DNA of 8,801 nucleotides from an uncultured Bacteroidia bacterium (GTDB taxonomy: Bacteria > Bacteroidota > Bacteroidia > Bacteroidales > CAJPTX01): assembly GCA_938040915.1 (NCBI GenBank), contig CALHZE010000175.1:1-8801 (forward strand), written 5' to 3'. Position numbers and translations under genes: made by a program. The notes under the pieces were generated by a model. It was not told where the DNA came from and did not search any database. It saw only the letters and a list, made by a program, of their open reading frames with translations. Shown one piece after another: positions 5,438-8,801 of the stretch (the stretch's first letter is position 1; every line of letters begins with the position of its first letter).

Positions 5438-7121
5438 AGCCACTCTTGCGATTTATGGTATCAAGGATAGAAATAGCCTAGAATTCCCAGCCTATATCCA
5501 TGATCATAATCTCTGCTTAATGCAGGATGGTCAAGTCCGCCAGTATCTACAACTAGAGCGTTATACTAGGCGCAAGTATGACAATCGCTTAGACCTCTTC
5601 TTGGAAGAATTGGTTGGTCTGGGACTCCTTGCATTGCCAGAGGAGTTCGATCTCGTCAGTGTCAATGCTTTTGTAGGGAATGCTTTCATATCTCAGAGTG
5701 GGAAGCTTCGCTTTGAAGCTCCTATTTTATCAGCCCTTGGGGAGGCGCTAGAGCCAGCACAAGCCTATTATCTATACTCCGACTGGGAGGGGCGTACGCT
5801 CTGTGCTTACAACTGTTCGCATGAACTTGCACACATCGCCTCCAATATCGCTTTCTATGGTTCGTTTAGAGAAAACAGCCTGTTAATCCATTTTGATGGA
5901 GCTGCGAGTCTATCCAATTTCTCCGCCTTTCACTTTCATCAAGGAAAGCTACAGTTGCTGGAGTATGGGTGGGAGATGAAATACCTAGCCAATTTCTTCA
6001 ACGACAATGCTTTATCCTTTGCTATGTTAGGGGCTAAGCCTGGGGAGCACACTAGCGTTCCAGGTAAGTTGATGGGGTATGCTTCGTGGGGGCGGTATGA
6101 CGAAGGTATCGCACACTGGCTCTTTGCACATAACTATTTCAAGGAGTATTGGCACAAAGAGGCTGAGATTGTAGCCTCGGCACGGAAAGAACTCGGAGTA
6201 GAGGTTGATAGTTTCGATAATCAACACGACTTTTGGCAGCATGTTGCCGCCACACTACAGGATATTTTTACGCAGAAGCTCATTGCACATATTAGCGCCT
6301 TGCAACATCAAACCCGCGCACAATATCTCTATTACTCTGGGGGCTGTGCTCTGAATATCGTGGCTAATACGGCGCTCATCGAGAGCGGTCTCTTTCAAGA
6401 GGTTTTTATTCCCCCTTGTTGTAACGATAGTGGGCTAAGTCTGGGCGCAGCCTGTCTCCTTGAGCTTCGGAAAGGTAATACGATTCGCCCTCATACAGCC
6501 TATTTGAATAACCTAGGAATAGAGGATAAGGCAGTGCCGATCAGCGATGCTACGATAGAGGCAACAACTCAATTACTACTCCGCGGAAGCATCTTGGGGG
6601 TCTGTAATGGGACAGCCGAGGCCGGTCCACGCGCCCTCGGCAATAGAAGCTTAATAGCTCTGGCAGATGATGTAGTTCTAGCGAGACACCTGAGTCAAGA
6701 TATCAAAAAAAGGGAATGGTATCGTCCGATTGCTCCCATTATGCTTACCACGGTAGCCAACACGATTACCACTAGCCCAGTAAATCACCTTGCTAAGTAT
6801 ATGCTTTTAGATTATAAAATAAAGCCAGAGTATGCAGGAGGATTGACAGGTGTGATACATGCCAATGGCACGACTCGTATTCAGACATTAGATAATGAGC
6901 ACGATAACCCGTTTATGTTCCGTCTATTGTCCTATCTATACGCTAGACATCAGATTCTTGGTTTGATAAATACTTCGTTCAATGTACAGGGGCAACCCAT
7001 AGTCCATACTGCGGCAGATGCTATTGAAACGAGCCTAAAGATGGGGCTTGATGGTCTGGTTCTGAATCATCAACTCATTACGAAAGATGCATTGGCAACG
7101 TATAAAATCCTCACTCGATAA
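5430..7121 (+). CDS. O-carbamoyltransferase, NodU/CmcH/TobZ family
   Basis: This 563-residue enzyme, about the usual family length, should transfer a carbamoyl group from carbamoyl phosphate, through carbamoyl-adenylate made with ATP, to a hydroxyl of a sugar or natural product. The N-terminal Kae1-like domain has HDHN (24-27), LERYTRRKYD (42-51), HELAH (131-135) and HFDGAAS (154-160). By analogy with TobZ, H131, H135 and D156, with D333 of CCNDSG, would bind the iron. GKLMGYASWG (212-221) and YYSGGCALN (301-309) follow. The C-terminal carbamoyltransferase domain has EAGPRALGNRS (397-407), KKREWYRPIAP (426-436) and NTSFNVQGQP (514-523). No key motif is broken, so it is probably active. The start ATG 5430 overlaps the previous stop by 8 bp, and the gene overlaps the WG-repeat gene by 35 bp. 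The acceptor is unknown; nearby sugar enzymes favour a glycan or glycosylated product. Confidence 0.94.
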   Translation: MARATLAIYGIKDRNSLEFPAYIHDHNLCLMQDGQVRQYLQLERYTRRKYDNRLDLFLEELVGLGLLALPEEFDLVSVNAFVGNAFISQSGKLRFEAPILSALGEALEPAQAYYLYSDWEGRTLCAYNCSHELAHIASNIAFYGSFRENSLLIHFDGAASLSNFSAFHFHQGKLQLLEYGWEMKYLANFFNDNALSFAMLGAKPGEHTSVPGKLMGYASWGRYDEGIAHWLFAHNYFKEYWHKEAEIVASARKELGVEVDSFDNQHDFWQHVAATLQDIFTQKLIAHISALQHQTRAQYLYYSGGCALNIVANTALIESGLFQEVFIPPCCNDSGLSLGAACLLELRKGNTIRPHTAYLNNLGIEDKAVPISDATIEATTQLLLRGSILGVCNGTAEAGPRALGNRSLIALADDVVLARHLSQDIKKREWYRPIAPIMLTTVANTITTSPVNHLAKYMLLDYKIKPEYAGGLTGVIHANGTTRIQTLDNEHDNPFMFRLLSYLYARHQILGLINTSFNVQGQPIVHTAADAIETSLKMGLDGLVLNHQLITKDALATYKILTR

Positions 7122-7779
7122 TCGTTCGTTTGTGCTCGATGGGCAGCCACTATTTGGGCGAGAGTTTATAGAGGTTCTAAACTTTCACGCCCCTGGTATC
7201 GCTGCTGTACGGGATGCGTCGGGTGCTTACCACATCGATACGCAGGGACGCGCACTGTATTCCGAGAGGTTTATCCGCACTTTTGGTTTTTACTGTGGTC
7301 GCGCAGCTGTGGTGGGGGGAGACGGCTGGCGTCATATTGATACGCAGGGTCAGGAGGTTTATGCGCATCGTTTCTTATGGGTGGGTAATTTCCAAGAGGA
7401 GCTTTGTGCTGTGCGTCTGTTCACAGGGCGATATGTCTACATCAACCTCGTAGGAGAGCGCGTATGGAGTGAAGAGTACCTGTATTGTGGGGATTTCAAA
7501 GATGGCATTGCCTCGGTACAGTTACTCTCTGGGCTATATCGGCATATATTGTCCGATGGAGAACCGCTGCACGAGTATAGTTATCTCGAGCTGGGGATTT
7601 ATCACAAATGCTATGCGACGGCTCGTGATGCGCGGGGGTGGTGTCATATCGATAAACGTGGCTTGCCGCTGTATGATGAGCGGTATTTGAGTGTCGAACC
7701 TTTTTACAATGGGATAGCGAGAGTGAGAGATTTGAGTGGGAATTTATGCCTCATTGACGAAAGGGGGCAGCGAGCATGA
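7087..7779 (+). CDS. WG-like repeat protein with six ~34-residue repeats
   Basis: This 230-residue protein is made almost wholly of six tandem repeats at about residues 17-50, 51-84, 85-119, 120-154, 155-188 and 189-223, with a partial seventh at the end. Each reads roughly HI-D-x2-G-x2-LY-x-ERF-x3-G-x-F-x2-G-x-A-x-V-x-D-x-x-G, for example YHIDTQGRALYSERF. They resemble WG/KWG repeats, thought to form beta-hairpin arrays that bind partners; no catalytic motif is visible. There is no signal peptide or membrane segment, so it probably stays in the cytosol as a binding or scaffold partner (inference). ATG 7087 overlaps the carbamoyltransferase by 35 bp. GTG 7132, just before the first repeat and after that gene's stop, is an alternative that would drop 15 residues. 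The 3' end overlaps the next start as ATGA. Confidence 0.82.
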   Translation: MHWQRIKSSLDNRSFVLDGQPLFGREFIEVLNFHAPGIAAVRDASGAYHIDTQGRALYSERFIRTFGFYCGRAAVVGGDGWRHIDTQGQEVYAHRFLWVGNFQEELCAVRLFTGRYVYINLVGERVWSEEYLYCGDFKDGIASVQLLSGLYRHILSDGEPLHEYSYLELGIYHKCYATARDARGWCHIDKRGLPLYDERYLSVEPFYNGIARVRDLSGNLCLIDERGQRA

Positions 7780-8720
7780 GCGTATCTAAGAAAGTCCTCG
7801 TGACGGGTGGCGCAGGCTTTATCGGTTCTCATCTTTGTGAAGCCTTACTTTCTGGCGGTAATGAGGTTTATGTCCTTGACAACCTGAGCACGGGGCGTAG
7901 GGGTAATCTGGAAGCCTGTATGGGGACTCCCAAATTCCACTTTCTGGAGGGTGATTTGTGCGATGGAATTCCTTTTAACGTCTCATTGGATTGGATTTGT
8001 CACCTAGCCAGCCCTGCCTCCCCAGCGGCGTATCGTAAAGATCCCATTGGTACGATTCAGGTCAATACGGAGGGGACAAGGCTACTTCTTGAGTATGCGC
8101 GCCACAGCAATGCCAAAGTTCTGTTGGCATCAACGAGCGAGGTTTACGGCGACCCAGAGGAGCATCCACAAAAAGAGCGTTATTGGGGTTGTGTAAATCC
8201 ATACGGTGAGCGTTCGTGTTATGACGAAGGGAAACGTTGTGCCGAAGCCTTGTGTTATGCATACACTCAAAAGTATGGACTGCGGGTGCAAATTATTCGC
8301 ATATTCAACACTTATGGACCAAGGATGCAAGCAAGTGATGGTCGCGTGATTTGCAATTTCCTTGAGCAAATTTACCACGGTGAGGCTCTGAGCATTTATG
8401 GCAGTGGCGAGCAAACGCGGAGTTTCCAATATATTGATGATTTGTTGGAGGCGATCTTGCTTATTTTGTCTAAGGAGATTTGCACGAGTCCGATGAATAT
8501 CGGAAATCCCGAGGAGTATCGTATTAGGGATGTGGCTCAGATAATGTGCGAACTTACCCATTCCCGTTCGGAGTTCCGCTACTCTCCTATGCCCTTGGAC
8601 GAGCCACGCAGACGTTGTCCGGATATCAGCTTTGCTCAAGAAGTCTTGGGGTGGCGTCCGAAAGTGAGTCTAAGGGAGGGTTTATTAAAAGTCATCCGTT
8701 CTCGCAGGTCGTGTCTGTAA
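7776..8720 (+). CDS. UDP-glucuronate decarboxylase-like NAD-dependent epimerase/dehydratase (SDR)
   Basis: This 314-residue extended-SDR enzyme most resembles UDP-glucuronate decarboxylase (UXS), which makes UDP-xylose through a 4-keto intermediate in the cytosol. The NAD-binding TGGAGFIGSH has the GxxGxxG motif at G11, G14 and G17, with D35 of VLDNLSTG in position to bind the NAD ribose. HLASPASP (77-84), STSEVYGDPEEHPQ (119-132) and NPYGERSCYDEGKR (141-154, with catalytic Y149 and K153) are UXS signatures, and YGPRMQASDGRV and QTRSFQYIDD follow. A dTDP-glucose 4,6-dehydratase is less likely because those lack the SPASP and CYDEGKR pair. A UDP-glucose dehydrogenase to supply UDP-glucuronate is not in the window. 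ATG 7776 overlaps the WG-repeat stop by 4 bp and follows an AAGGGGG stretch at 7760-7766 that could be a ribosome binding site. Whether the product is UDP-xylose or a keto-sugar relative is not certain. Confidence 0.9.
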   Translation: MSVSKKVLVTGGAGFIGSHLCEALLSGGNEVYVLDNLSTGRRGNLEACMGTPKFHFLEGDLCDGIPFNVSLDWICHLASPASPAAYRKDPIGTIQVNTEGTRLLLEYARHSNAKVLLASTSEVYGDPEEHPQKERYWGCVNPYGERSCYDEGKRCAEALCYAYTQKYGLRVQIIRIFNTYGPRMQASDGRVICNFLEQIYHGEALSIYGSGEQTRSFQYIDDLLEAILLILSKEICTSPMNIGNPEEYRIRDVAQIMCELTHSRSEFRYSPMPLDEPRRRCPDISFAQEVLGWRPKVSLREGLLKVIRSRRSCL

Positions 8721-8801
8721 AAGTATATAAGCCTCCAACAGCCATAATCCCGCATACACGAAAAGAGGCGGTATGTTGCTACGGTTATAGGGGGGCTACT
8801 G
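8711..8801 (+). CDS. Possible 5' end of a seventh cassette gene, cut by the window edge
   Basis: A GTG at 8711 opens a frame that stays free of stops for 30 codons to the window edge and begins MSVKVYKPPTAIIPHT. It overlaps the epimerase stop by 10 bp, as every earlier pair in the cassette overlaps. There is no clear ribosome binding site, and I recognise no family. A random 30-codon stretch without a stop is not rare, so this rests on context. Confidence 0.4.
   Translation, partial: MSVKVYKPPTAIIPHTRKEAVCCYGYRGAT

Noticed and set aside
8130..8639. Minus-strand open frame of 169 codons
   Set aside because: It lies entirely opposite the well-supported UXS-like gene and its translation has no recognisable motif.
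8721..8801. Minus-strand frame open across the right edge
   Set aside because: It is short, would run opposite the cassette into the UXS-like gene, and has no recognisable motif.

Overview
The window looks like part of a Bacteroidales chromosome, perhaps Porphyromonas-like. The IorB sequence is very close to what I remember of Bacteroides/Porphyromonas proteins. Most genes lack a strong Shine-Dalgarno sequence, and the only promoter-like site fits the Bacteroidetes TTTG / TAnnTTTG pattern better than the E. coli one. This placement comes from recognising families by eye, not from a search.

Region 1 (1-1196) is core anaerobic metabolism. It holds the 3' part of iorA and all of iorB, the two subunits of indolepyruvate:ferredoxin oxidoreductase. 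A strong bidirectional-looking hairpin terminator (1236-1275) follows.

Region 2 (1197-1690) has no gene. It is a mosaic of short GC-rich repeats: three copies of an A unit (core GCGCTAA-N3-CGCGC), two copies of a B unit made of two adjacent palindromes, and smaller related pieces. The first A copy contains the stop codon of iorB. The last B copy lies about 55 bp before the next gene.

Region 3 (1691-8720, probably continuing past the right edge) is an accessory cassette of six same-strand genes. Each overlaps the next by 4 to 35 bp: a GT4 glycosyltransferase, a radical SAM/SPASM protein, a fusion of a Pol-beta-type nucleotidyltransferase with an MptpB-like tyrosine phosphatase, a NodU/CmcH/TobZ-type O-carbamoyltransferase, a six-repeat WG-like protein, and a UDP-glucuronate decarboxylase-like SDR enzyme. 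A seventh reading frame may start at 8711 and run out of the window. By eye the cassette is richer in A+T than iorAB, most clearly inside the nucleotidyltransferase gene, and it begins just after repeat DNA. Both fit a horizontally acquired block.

Inferred joint role: the cassette makes and decorates a sugar-containing product. The SDR enzyme would supply UDP-xylose or a related sugar nucleotide, GT4 would transfer a sugar, and the carbamoyltransferase would carbamoylate a hydroxyl. The radical SAM protein and the nucleotidyltransferase-phosphatase would add unusual steps to the intermediate, to a carrier, or as control. No transporter, flippase, polymerase or membrane protein is visible, so the window does not show whether the product is a surface glycan or a secreted small molecule. 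The combination of enzymes, especially the nucleotidyltransferase-phosphatase fusion beside the WG-repeat protein, is the best candidate here for an undescribed system.
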